DNA of 64,000 nucleotides. Source: Sulfitobacter dubius (GTDB lineage Bacteria > Pseudomonadota > Alphaproteobacteria > Rhodobacterales > Rhodobacteraceae). Made by a program: the position numbers and the translations under genes. Positions 28,625-36,738 of the stretch are shown in pieces. How positions within the stretch are numbered: the first letter of the stretch is position 1; each line of letters starts with the position of its first letter. The notes below the pieces were generated by a model. It was not told the origin of the DNA, did no database searches, and worked only from the letters and a program-made list of their open reading frames with translations. The stretch spans positions 1,459,240-1,523,239 of the forward strand of contig NZ_FOPG01000001.1 in NCBI RefSeq assembly GCF_900113435.1, in the 5' to 3' direction.

Positions 28625-31048
28625 ATGTCCAACGCTGATTTCGCCCTGCCCATCGACGCCGTTTTGCCTGAGGTCATCTCTGCCCTGCGCGAGACGGGCC
28701 GCGTCGTGCTGCAAGCGCCGCCGGGCGCGGGCAAGACGACGCGGGTGCCGCTTGCGATGCTCGACGCTCGCCTGCCCCATGGCCGCATCCTGATGCTGGA
28801 GCCGCGCCGCCTCGCCGCCCGCGCCGCCGCTGCGCGCATGGCCGAAAGCCTTGGCGAGGAAACCGGACAAACCGTCGGTTTTCGCGTGCGCGGCGCTTCG
28901 GCGGTGTCGAAAAATACCCGCATCGAGGTCGTCACCGAGGGAATCTTGACCCGCATGTTGCAGGACAACCCCGACCTGCCCGGCATCGGCGCGGTGATCT
29001 TCGACGAATTCCACGAACGCTCCCTCAACGCCGATCTTGGCCTCGCACTTTGCCTCGAAGTCGCGGGTGCCTTGCGGGACGATCTGCTGCTCGTCGCCAT
29101 GTCCGCCACGCTTGATGCCGCGCCGGTGGCAGAGTTGATGGAGGCCCCCATCGTCACCTCCGAGGGCCGCAGTTTTGAGGTGGTGCCGCGCTGGCTCGAC
29201 AAGCCGATGGGCAAGCAGCGGCTGGAGAATGCGGTGGCCGACCTGACGCTCAAGGCGCTTGCGGAGTCCCCCGGTTCGGCGCTGGTCTTCTTGCCCGGCG
29301 AAGGCGAAATCAGGCGGGTGGAAGCGCTTCTGAGCTCCGCCCTGCCAAGCGACTGCACCTTGACCCCGCTCTTCGGAGCGCTGGATTTCAAAGCGCAGCA
29401 GGCCGCCATCGCGCCTGTACAGTCGGGGCGGAAGGTCGTGCTGGCGACCTCCATTGCCGAAACCTCGCTCACCATCGAAGGCATCCGCATCGTCATCGAC
29501 GCTGGCCGCTCGCGCCGCGCGCTGTTCGATCTCGCCTCGGGCATGTCGCGACTGGTGACCGAACGTGTCACCCGCGCCGAGGCCACGCAACGCGCGGGCC
29601 GGGCCGGGCGGGTTGAGGCGGGCGTGGCCTACAAACTCTGGACGCGCGGCGAAGAAGGCGCGCTGGCCGCCTTCCCCCCAGCCGAGATTGAGGCGGGCGA
29701 CCTCACCGGCTTCGCGCTGGAACTGGCGCTCTGGGGCGCACAGGCCGAAGAATTAAGCTTTGTCACCCCACCCCATGCGGGCCGTTTGGCCGAAGCACAG
29801 GCGGTCTTGCGCATGCTCGGTGCGTTGGACGACACAGGCCGCATCACCGACCATGGCCGCAAATTGGCCAAGCTGCCCCTGCACCCCCGTCTGGCGCATA
29901 TGGTCGCGCGTGGCGGTCCGCGTGCGCCGCTGCTCGCCGCACTTTTGGCCGAGCGCGACCCGATGCGCGGTGCGCCGGCGGACCTGTCACTGCGGATGGG
30001 TGCGCTGGCCGGGAAATGCACCGCCGCCGCGCCCCATGCCCCGACGCTGGCGCGGATCAAGGCCGAGGCCAAGCGGCTGGGCCGGATGACAAAGGGCGAC
30101 GGGCCGGACGCTTTGGGCGTTCTCGCCGCGCTCGCCTATCCTGACCGCGTCGGCCTGCGCCGCAAAGGTGACGCGCCGCGCTATGTTCTGTCGGGCGGTA
30201 AAGGCGCGGTTCTGCCTGAGGCTGACCCAATGGCGGGCGCACGGCTGCTTGTGGCGACCGATCTGGACGGCGACCCACGCGAGGCCCGGATCCGGCAGGC
30301 GGCGCTGATCACGGATGCCGAATTACGCGCCACATTCGCCGATCAAATCCACTGGCAGGACGTCTGCCTCTGGTCGCGGCGCGAGGGGCGCGTGCTGACC
30401 CGGCGGCAAGAAGTCTTTGGCGCATTGGTTCTGGAAGACCGCACTTGGCCCGATGCCCCTGCCGATGCGGTGGCCGTGGCGATGCTCGACGGTGTGCGAC
30501 AGTTGGGGTTGAAACCCGGCAAGGCCGCAACGCTGTTTCTGGCCCGTGCGCGGCTGATGTCCGCGCCTTTCCCCGATTTCAGCGAAGCGCATCTGATGGA
30601 AACGCTTGATGATTGGCTGCTACCGCATCTGACGGATGTACGCAGCACCGGCGATTGGAAGGGGTTTGACATCACCCCGGCGCTGAAAGCGCGGCTGACT
30701 TGGGAACAGCAGCAAGAGTTGGACCGCGCCGCGCCTGCGCATTTCGAAACCCCGCTGGGGCGGCGCGTGGCGATTGATTATAGCGGCGAACAGCCCGGCA
30801 TTTCGCTGCGCCTGCAAGAGATGTTCGGCGTGACTCGGCATCCGACCGTGGGCGGGCAACCGCTACAGGTCACCCTGCTCTCCCCCGCTCAGCGCCCCGT
30901 GCAGGTCACGATGGATATTCCGGGGTTCTGGGCCAGCTCCTACGCCGATGTGCGCAAAGACATGCGGGGGCGCTACCCGCGCCACCCTTGGCCCGAAGAC
31001 CCCACGGTGGCAGACCCGACCCTGCGCGCCAAACCGCGCGGCACTTAA
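28625..31048 (+). CDS. hrpB: ATP-dependent helicase HrpB
   Basis: An 807-residue DExH-box helicase. Motif I QAPPGAGKTTRVPL (near 28), motif II FDEFHERSLNADL, motif III SATLDAAPV, motif VI TQRAGRAGRVEAG and the HrpB C-terminal domain ending WPEDPTVADPTLRAKPRGT are visible. It probably remodels RNA; its biological role in these bacteria is unclear. ATG 28625 (MSNADFALP) is preferred; ATG 28607 would add six residues. A strong hairpin follows at 31057. Confidence 0.95.
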   Translation: MSNADFALPIDAVLPEVISALRETGRVVLQAPPGAGKTTRVPLAMLDARLPHGRILMLEPRRLAARAAAARMAESLGEETGQTVGFRVRGASAVSKNTRIEVVTEGILTRMLQDNPDLPGIGAVIFDEFHERSLNADLGLALCLEVAGALRDDLLLVAMSATLDAAPVAELMEAPIVTSEGRSFEVVPRWLDKPMGKQRLENAVADLTLKALAESPGSALVFLPGEGEIRRVEALLSSALPSDCTLTPLFGALDFKAQQAAIAPVQSGRKVVLATSIAETSLTIEGIRIVIDAGRSRRALFDLASGMSRLVTERVTRAEATQRAGRAGRVEAGVAYKLWTRGEEGALAAFPPAEIEAGDLTGFALELALWGAQAEELSFVTPPHAGRLAEAQAVLRMLGALDDTGRITDHGRKLAKLPLHPRLAHMVARGGPRAPLLAALLAERDPMRGAPADLSLRMGALAGKCTAAAPHAPTLARIKAEAKRLGRMTKGDGPDALGVLAALAYPDRVGLRRKGDAPRYVLSGGKGAVLPEADPMAGARLLVATDLDGDPREARIRQAALITDAELRATFADQIHWQDVCLWSRREGRVLTRRQEVFGALVLEDRTWPDAPADAVAVAMLDGVRQLGLKPGKAATLFLARARLMSAPFPDFSEAHLMETLDDWLLPHLTDVRSTGDWKGFDITPALKARLTWEQQQELDRAAPAHFETPLGRRVAIDYSGEQPGISLRLQEMFGVTRHPTVGGQPLQVTLLSPAQRPVQVTMDIPGFWASSYADVRKDMRGRYPRHPWPEDPTVADPTLRAKPRGT

Positions 31049-31056
31049 AACGGCAA

Positions 31057-31078
31057 CGCGCGCCGAAAACGGCGCGCG
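31057..31078. terminator. Perfect GC hairpin between convergent hrpB and msrB
   Basis: CGCGCGCCG-aaaa-CGGCGCGCG is a perfect 9-bp stem with a 4-base loop. It lies 8 bp after the hrpB stop and 24 bp past the msrB stop. It lacks a T-run in either direction, so termination is probable but not certain. Confidence 0.6.
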
Positions 31079-31102
31079 GTCAGGTCGGTTATACCGTAGT
31101 GA

Positions 31103-31585
31103 TTAGGCCGCGACGAACTTCAGCGAGACGCCATTCAGGCAATGCCGCTTGCCCGTCGGCTCAGGCCCGTCGTCAAAAATATGGCCCAAGTGGCTGCCAC
31201 AGCGGTCGCAGTGCACCTCAGTCCTGCGCATGAAGAAACTGTTGTCCGGCATCGTCTCGACCGCATCTTCAAGCGGTTGATAGAAGCTCGGCCAGCCGGT
31301 ACCGCTTTTGAACTTGGTCGCAGCGTCATAAAGCGGCTGGTCACAGCCCTTGCAGATAAAGGTGCCGGGACGCGTCTCATCGTTGAGCGGGCTGGTAAAG
31401 GCACGCTCCGTATCGCCTTCGCGCATCACGGCATATTCGGTATCGCTCAGCATGGCGCGCCATTCGGCCTCGCTGCGCGTAATCTCAAAATCGCCCTCGA
31501 CATAGGCTGCCGATGCACCGCGTGTGCCCAGCCCGATGGCGGTGGCGCCCAGAAAGGTCGATGTCAGAAAATGACGTCTGTTCAT
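31103..31585 (-). CDS. msrB: Peptide-methionine (R)-S-oxide reductase MsrB with Tat-type signal
   Basis: A 160-residue MsrB. The N-terminus MNRRHFLTSTFLGATAIG has a twin-Arg motif and a hydrophobic stretch, predicting Tat export to the periplasm. The zinc Cys pairs are CKGCDQPLY and CDRCGSHLGH. The catalytic Cys lies in KRHCLNGVSLKF near the C-terminus. GTGWPSFYQP binds substrate. It follows the fasciclin-domain gene on the same strand with an 81-bp gap containing a perfect hairpin. It would repair oxidised Met on periplasmic proteins. Confidence 0.93.
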   Translation of the reverse strand: MNRRHFLTSTFLGATAIGLGTRGASAAYVEGDFEITRSEAEWRAMLSDTEYAVMREGDTERAFTSPLNDETRPGTFICKGCDQPLYDAATKFKSGTGWPSFYQPLEDAVETMPDNSFFMRRTEVHCDRCGSHLGHIFDDGPEPTGKRHCLNGVSLKFVAA

Positions 31586-31617
31586 GGTGTTACTCCTCGC
31601 GGTGGGTTGGGATCGCA

Positions 31618-31645
31618 CCGGGCCAGCATGGGGGTACTGGCCCGG
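31618..31645 (-). other. Intercistronic hairpin between the fasciclin gene and msrB
   Basis: CCGGGCCAG and CTGGCCCGG form a perfect 9-bp stem around a 10-base loop. It lies 21 bp after the fasciclin stop and 32 bp before the msrB start. There is no T-run after it. It could stabilise the upstream message or partly attenuate msrB. Confidence 0.6.
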
Positions 31646-31666
31646 CATCTCAGTGTAGGTTGCCTA

Positions 31667-32221
31667 TTATTTGGGAACCAACACGCTGTTTACAACGTGG
31701 ATCACGCCGTTGGACTGGTTCACATCTGCGATAGTTACACGCGATGCATTGCCGTTTTCGTCAAGGATATAGACGTTTTTGCCCTTTACCTGAGCCGACA
31801 AAGCGTCGCCCGATACCGCTTCAAAGTGGTAGAAGCCATCGCTGGAAGCGCGCGCTTTGGCGGCGATGTCAGCGGCAGACCATTTGCCTGCAACAACGTG
31901 GGCTGTCAGCACTTTGGTCAGCATCTCTTTGTTTTCGGGCTTCAGCAGCGTCTCGACGGTGCCAGCGGGCAGCGCGTCAAAGGCGGAGTTGACCGGGGCG
32001 AAAACGGTGAACGGGCCTTCGGAAGCCAGCGTGTCGACCAGACCGGCAGCTTTCACAGCGGCGACCAGCGTGGTGTGATCGGCAGAGTTCACAGCGTTCT
32101 CGACGATGTTTTTGTTTTCAAACATTGGCGCGCCACCCACTTCGGGGTTGGCAGCCATGGCACCGGTTGCCAACAGAGCGGCAGTGGCGGTGGCGGCGGC
32201 GAAAGATTTGAAGTTGATCAT
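31667..32221 (-). CDS. Exported fasciclin (FAS1) domain protein
   Basis: A 184-residue protein with a Sec signal peptide (MINFKSFAAATATAALLATGAMA, cleaved near 23). One FAS1 domain follows: HTTLVAAVKAAGLVDTL, then GPFTVFAPVNSAFDALP (H1 box) and VLTAHVVAGKWSA, ending with VIHVVNSVLVPK (H2 box). FAS1 proteins mediate adhesion or surface binding. It sits beside an ECF sigma/anti-sigma pair and upstream of a periplasmic MsrB. AGGAGGA precedes the start at ideal spacing, predicting strong expression. Confidence 0.93.
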   Translation of the reverse strand: MINFKSFAAATATAALLATGAMAANPEVGGAPMFENKNIVENAVNSADHTTLVAAVKAAGLVDTLASEGPFTVFAPVNSAFDALPAGTVETLLKPENKEMLTKVLTAHVVAGKWSAADIAAKARASSDGFYHFEAVSGDALSAQVKGKNVYILDENGNASRVTIADVNQSNGVIHVVNSVLVPK

Positions 32222-32356
32222 TGGTAGTCCTCCTCAGATGCCTCCCGTTGTGGGCGGCGATGCTGAACCCACGGGCCAAGAGGTGAAGGAGTTTCAGAAA
32301 CGTTCAAAAAATTCTGAATAAGCTTCAAGATACTGTTTCTATATGAACAAAGAAAA

Positions 32357-32383
32357 ACGCCCGCCCCGATCTGGGGAGGGCGT
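32357..32383 (-). terminator. Rho-independent terminator of the anti-sigma operon
   Basis: On the minus strand ACGCCCTCCCC-loop-GGGGCGGGCGT is followed by TTTTTCTTTG. It lies 10 bp beyond the anti-sigma stop and insulates the sigma pair from the fasciclin gene. Confidence 0.88.
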
Positions 32384-32392
32384 TCAACCTTT

Positions 32393-33085
32393 TTACAGTT
32401 CTGCAACGGCGCCGAGGGCCATGATGCCGCCAGTGGGCGCGCCCTCCGGCGCGCCGCCCGGCGGCTCATCGGTGATGGCCAGCGTGATCTGCGCCGCTTC
32501 GGGTGCCAGCTCGGCAGGCAAGGCCACGCGGTTCACGTCGCCTTCAGGCAGAACGCCCAAAGAGATCGGCGCGCGGTCGGGAAGAATGGCCCAAAGCTCC
32601 AGCACACGGCCCTCAGGTGCATTACCCGAAACCCGACGCAGCGCGATATCGCCGCGTGACATATCCATAACGGCCAGCATTTCCAGCGCACTGTCTTCGG
32701 CAGCCATGCGGGTGGCATAGACTTCGCCCGGCACTTGGGTAGGCGCCTCGCGCAACATGGGCAGAGCAAGGAAGGCCACGGTCGCAAGTGCTGCAACCGA
32801 AATGCCCTGCCAGAGCCAGAGGCGCTGCATCAACGGCACATGGCGCGTGGGGAAGAGCCGCGACATCAGCGCCTTGCGCGTCTTGGTGGACGGGGCGACA
32901 GGTGCGATATCATCAGTCAGCGCGACGAAACGCTCCTGCCAATCGGCCACGGTCCGGGCAAAATCGCGGTCTTGCAAAAGGCGGGCGCGTGCGGCCACGC
33001 GATCTTCGCCTTCGAGCAGACCCAACGCCACTTCGGCGGCCAGCAGATTGTCGTCTTCAGGGGGGGTGATAGGCGTGTCACTCAT
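32393..33085 (-). CDS. RskA-type anti-sigma factor
   Basis: A 230-residue protein. The cytosolic N-terminal part (1-85) binds sigma. A single TM helix spans WLWQGISVAALATVAFLALP (about 100-119). The periplasmic C-terminal RskA domain holds the conserved RVLELWAILPDRAPISLGVL and ITLAITDEPPGGAPEGAPTG. The N-terminal part contains no Cys or HxxxCxxC zinc motif, so it is not a ZAS-type sensor. The start at 33085 overlaps the sigma stop by 4 bp, the classic co-translated pair. Release probably involves periplasmic proteolysis, by family analogy. Confidence 0.9.
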   Translation of the reverse strand: MSDTPITPPEDDNLLAAEVALGLLEGEDRVAARARLLQDRDFARTVADWQERFVALTDDIAPVAPSTKTRKALMSRLFPTRHVPLMQRLWLWQGISVAALATVAFLALPMLREAPTQVPGEVYATRMAAEDSALEMLAVMDMSRGDIALRRVSGNAPEGRVLELWAILPDRAPISLGVLPEGDVNRVALPAELAPEAAQITLAITDEPPGGAPEGAPTGGIMALGAVAEL

Positions 33086-33630
33086 GCGCTCATACACTCC
33101 CGTAGGCTCATCAACCCGCGCCGCAGCCATGTGCGCATCGTATTAAGAGGCACATTAAAACGCTGGGCAAGGTCGGCGTAACTGTCGCCATCAAGATAAG
33201 CACCGCGCACGGCAGCGCCCCGGTCGGCCTCTAAATCGTCGAGGCAGCCGGTCAGGCGCTTCGCTTCTGATGCGGCAACGGCGGACTGTTCGGGGTTCGG
33301 CCCCGGCGCGGCCAGCTCCAGCCCCGGCGTGTCGATATCCTGATGCCCCTTGCGGGTCGCACGCAGCCGATCAATCGCGGTATTGCGCGCAATGGTAATC
33401 AGCCACGTCATCGGCGACAGACCATTGGCCTGATAGCGGTCGGAATTATTCCAGATTTTGACGAAACTGTCCTGCATGGCGTCCTCTGCTGCGGCCCGTG
33501 TATCCAACACACGCAGGCAGACCCCGAATAGTTTCGCGGACACCCGATCATAAAGTGTCTCGAATGCCGCACGGTCCCCCAGAGCGACCTGTCCAATCAG
33601 ACGCTCGATCTCTTCACGGTCGCTGTTCAA
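33082..33630 (-). CDS. ECF RNA polymerase sigma factor (RskA-partnered)
   Basis: A 182-residue sigma-70 family factor with region 2 (ETLYDRVSAKLFGVCLRVL to MTWLITIARNTAIDRLRATR, residues 20-90) and region 4 (GAAVRGAYLDGDSYADLAQR, residues 138-180). The HTH YADLAQRFNVPLNTMRTWLR sets promoter choice. It overlaps the anti-sigma gene. The likely targets include the adjacent fasciclin-msrB genes, an inference from gene order and from mycobacterial SigK-RskA-MPT70/83. Confidence 0.93.
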   Translation of the reverse strand: MNSDREEIERLIGQVALGDRAAFETLYDRVSAKLFGVCLRVLDTRAAAEDAMQDSFVKIWNNSDRYQANGLSPMTWLITIARNTAIDRLRATRKGHQDIDTPGLELAAPGPNPEQSAVAASEAKRLTGCLDDLEADRGAAVRGAYLDGDSYADLAQRFNVPLNTMRTWLRRGLMSLRECMSA

Positions 33631-33881
33631 GGGTCACTCCTTTGGGCGGTCATGTCTTTGGCGGCGCGGACGCGGCACATCGCTCATGGTGCGACAGCCG
33701 CCATAAAAGTCAACGGCGCATTACCACCAGACGCTTTCTACGGCACCTTGCCCTATCCTAAGGCATCCGCGCAACCCATCGCGGGAAAAGGAAAATTCGT
33801 CACGCTGTTCACAGAGATTGCAGGCTCTGGATGCTTAGGCTACCCAAGTTTCAGAGGGGAATGCGCAAAGGGAGACTGTGC

Positions 33882-35084
33882 ATGCAAAACGCGCTTGAGA
33901 CGTCATATGACGTGGTGATTGTGGGTGGGGCCATCTACGGCTCGGCCTTGGCTTGGTGGTTGACCAACACGCCGGGGTTTGACGGCGAAGTGCTGGTGGT
34001 GGAGCGTGACCCCACCTATGAGTTCGCCTCAACCAGCCATACGAATTCCTGCATCCGCCAGCAGTTCAGCGCCCCGGTAAACATCCAGATTTCGCAGTTC
34101 GGGGCCGAGTTCATCCGCAACTTCCGCCACTTCATGCACGACGATCCCGAGGTGCCTGACCTGGCGCTGCAAAGCTTTGGCTACCTCTACCTTGCCGACA
34201 CGCCGGAGTTTGCCGAGACCCTGCGGGAAGCGCAGAGCATTCAGGCCTCCATGGGGGCACATACCCAGCATATGACCAAGGACGAGATCGCCGCGCGCTA
34301 TCCATTTTACATGCTCGACGATGTGATCGCGGGCAACCACAACACGGTGAACGAGGGCTACTTCGACGGCGGCACGATGTTCGACTGGTTCAAACGTATG
34401 GCCAAGCGTCGGGGCGTGACCTTTATCCATGATGAGGTGACGGGCATGACCCTGAACCCCGCAGGCAGCGCGGTGGATGCGGTAACGCTGAAGTCCGGCG
34501 CAAAAGTCGCTTGCGGCACGGTGGTCAACGCCTCTGGCCCCCGCGCGGCGGCGACGGCGCAGATGGCGGGCATCACCCTGCCCGTGGTGCCGCGCAAACG
34601 CTACACCTTCATCTTTGATGCCGCGGAGCCGCTTGAGATGGACCTGCCGCTGACCATCGACCCCAGCGGCGTGCATATGCGCCAAGAGGGTAAGTATTAT
34701 ATGGCCGGCTGCCCGCCCGAAGATGACTATGACGCGGCCTATGATGATTTCACCTTTGACCATTCGATCTGGGAGGAAAAAGTCTGGCCCATCATCGCCA
34801 CGCGCGTTCCGGCCTTTGAACGGGTCAAGGTGATCAACGAATGGGTCGGGCATTACGCCTTTAACACTGTGGATCAAAACGCAATTGTCGGACGGCACGA
34901 CAAGGTCGAAAACTTCGTCTTTATGAACGGGTTTTCCGGCCACGGGTTGCAGCAGGCCCCCGCCATCGGGCGCGGCACGGCTGAGTTGATCACCCATGGG
35001 GCCTATCGTTCGCTTGACCTGACCCCACTGGATTACGCGCGGATCGTACGTTCCGAGAAATTCATCGAAAAGGCCGTGATATGA
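33882..35084 (+). CDS. FAD-dependent oxidoreductase (DadA/sarcosine-oxidase-like)
   Basis: A 400-residue flavoprotein with an N-terminal Rossmann motif DVVIVGGAIYGSALAWWLT. The C-terminal NFVFMNGFSGHGLQQAPAIG is the typical FAD-binding end of the DAO fold. Substrates in this fold are D-amino acids, N-methylated amino acids or hydroxy acids; which applies is unknown. ATG 33882 has GGGAG seven bases before it; ATG 33831 or 33861 would give an odd basic leader. It overlaps the next gene by 4 bp and leads the catabolic cassette. Confidence 0.85.
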   Translation: MQNALETSYDVVIVGGAIYGSALAWWLTNTPGFDGEVLVVERDPTYEFASTSHTNSCIRQQFSAPVNIQISQFGAEFIRNFRHFMHDDPEVPDLALQSFGYLYLADTPEFAETLREAQSIQASMGAHTQHMTKDEIAARYPFYMLDDVIAGNHNTVNEGYFDGGTMFDWFKRMAKRRGVTFIHDEVTGMTLNPAGSAVDAVTLKSGAKVACGTVVNASGPRAAATAQMAGITLPVVPRKRYTFIFDAAEPLEMDLPLTIDPSGVHMRQEGKYYMAGCPPEDDYDAAYDDFTFDHSIWEEKVWPIIATRVPAFERVKVINEWVGHYAFNTVDQNAIVGRHDKVENFVFMNGFSGHGLQQAPAIGRGTAELITHGAYRSLDLTPLDYARIVRSEKFIEKAVI

Positions 35085-35860
35085 AGCACCCCGAGAACAC
35101 CTTCCTCACGGCCATCCGCGCCGGGAAAAAGCAGTTGGGCCTCTGGGTCTCCCTCTCGGATGGCTATGCCGCCGAGGTGGTTGCCCATGCAGGCTATGAC
35201 TGGGTGATGCTGGATATGGAGCACGCGCCGAGCGATATGAAATCGGTGCTGGGGCAGCTTCAGGCGTTCTCGGGCAGTGACACCACGGCGATGGTGCGGC
35301 CTGATTGGAACGACGCGGTCAAGGTCAAACGCCTGATGGATCTCGGCGCGCCGGGGCTGCTGTTTCCGATGGTACAGACGCCTGACGAGGCCCGCGCCGC
35401 CGTGGCCGCCTGCCGCTACCCGCCGCGCGGTATCCGGGGGGTGGCCGGGCTGAACCGCGCCAACCAGTTTGGCCGGGTCGAGGATTACAACACCGAGGTC
35501 GAGAACCAGACCGCCATCCTGATCCAGCTTGAAACCCGCGCCGCCGTTGAAAACGCCGCCGCCTTTGCCGAGGTTGAGGGGATCGACGGCATCTTCTTTG
35601 GCCCCGCTGATATCGCCGCTGATATGGGCCATCTGGGTCAGACCCTGCACCCCGAGGTCTGGGAGGTGATCCGCCCCGCCGCCAAACTCTTGATGGACAA
35701 GGGCATTCCCGTGGGCACTCTGGTCACCGACCCCGACTTCGCCGCCGAACTGCTGAACGAAGGCTTCACCTTTGTTGCCTGCGGCACGGATGTGGGACTT
35801 TTGGCCAAAGGGGCCGATGCCCTGCGCGCCCAAGTGCGCGACAAGATTTCTGAGACGTGA
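35081..35860 (+). CDS. HpcH/HpaI family aldolase (2-keto-3-deoxy sugar acid type)
   Basis: A 259-residue class II pyruvate aldolase. The signature DWVMLDMEHAPSDMKSV holds catalytic His and Glu, followed by RYPPRGIRGVAGLNRANQFG and the metal ligands in IDGIFFGPADIAADMG. It most resembles the GarL/RhmA/YfaU branch, which cleaves 2-keto-3-deoxy sugar acids or 5-keto-4-deoxyglucarate to pyruvate plus an aldehyde. The start overlaps the preceding stop (ATGA). Context with the next two genes supports an aldarate or uronate route. Confidence 0.9.
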   Translation: MKHPENTFLTAIRAGKKQLGLWVSLSDGYAAEVVAHAGYDWVMLDMEHAPSDMKSVLGQLQAFSGSDTTAMVRPDWNDAVKVKRLMDLGAPGLLFPMVQTPDEARAAVAACRYPPRGIRGVAGLNRANQFGRVEDYNTEVENQTAILIQLETRAAVENAAAFAEVEGIDGIFFGPADIAADMGHLGQTLHPEVWEVIRPAAKLLMDKGIPVGTLVTDPDFAAELLNEGFTFVACGTDVGLLAKGADALRAQVRDKISET

Positions 35861-35872
35861 AAGGAAGATGTT

Positions 35873-36715
35873 ATGAAATTTAAGAAACTGGTCCTGACGG
35901 GTGCTGCCGGTCGGCTTGGCTCATACCTGCGCGAGCCGCTGGCCGCGATGTGCGAAGAACTGGTCAGCTCTGACATCGCCGAGGACATCGGCAAACTCTA
36001 TGACGGCGAACGCTATCAGAAGGCCGATCTGGCGGAATACGATCAGGTCGCGGCGCTGATGGAGGGCGCCGACATGGTCGTGCATTTCGGTGCCATCGTG
36101 GACGAAAAACCCTTCATGGAACTGCTCGGCCCGAACTTCGTCGGTTCTTACAACGTGTGGGAAGCGGCCTATCAGGCAGGCGCACGCCGCGTCGTCTATG
36201 CCTCCTCGATCCACGCCGTGGGGATGCACAAGAAATCCGATTTCATCGGCATTGACGCCCCCCACAAACCCGACACTTTCTACGGCCTCGCCAAATGCTT
36301 CACCGAAGACCTCGGCAGCATGTATTGGGACAAGCGCCAGTTGGAATCCGTGCACCTACGCATCCTCAGCGCCGCGCAGGTCAACAACTCTCGCGCGCTT
36401 GGCTCGTGGCTCAGCTATGACGATCTGATCCAACTGGTGACCCGCGCAGTCGACACCCCCTCGGTCGGTTTCTCGGTCATCTACGGTGTATCGAACAACG
36501 ACCGCGCCCCGGTGGACAATGCCAAGGCCGCCTTCCTCGGTTACCGGCCCAAGGACAACGCCGAGCAATTCGCCGAAAAAGTGCTGGCCGAAGAAGGCCC
36601 CGTCGACATCACCGACCCCGGCCAAATGTGCCACGGCGGCCCCTTCGCCAAGGTCGATCTGGGCGAAAGCGGCATCGCGCAGATGACCATCGTCGACGAC
36701 AAAAAAGAGACCTAA
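35873..36715 (+). CDS. NAD-dependent uronate dehydrogenase-like SDR protein
   Basis: A 280-residue extended SDR protein. The NAD motif is TGAAGRLGSYL (residues 9-19), VVYASSIHAVGMH supplies Ser, and the YxxxK pair sits in FYGLAKCFTEDL. The layout, including the C-terminal FLGYRPKDNAEQFAE, matches uronate dehydrogenase (Udh), which oxidises glucuronate or galacturonate to the aldarolactone. Substrate preference is not provable here. It lies 12 bp after the aldolase and 23 bp before the dehydratase, so the cluster is an operon. Confidence 0.82.
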   Translation: MKFKKLVLTGAAGRLGSYLREPLAAMCEELVSSDIAEDIGKLYDGERYQKADLAEYDQVAALMEGADMVVHFGAIVDEKPFMELLGPNFVGSYNVWEAAYQAGARRVVYASSIHAVGMHKKSDFIGIDAPHKPDTFYGLAKCFTEDLGSMYWDKRQLESVHLRILSAAQVNNSRALGSWLSYDDLIQLVTRAVDTPSVGFSVIYGVSNNDRAPVDNAKAAFLGYRPKDNAEQFAEKVLAEEGPVDITDPGQMCHGGPFAKVDLGESGIAQMTIVDDKKET

Positions 36716-36738
36716 GCGACCAGACGAAAGGGACCGTC

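Noticed and set aside
31057..31078. Considered as part of the REPIN family
   Set aside because: It is a simple perfect GC hairpin without the ATCGCCT...CCCG arms or flanking inverted copies.
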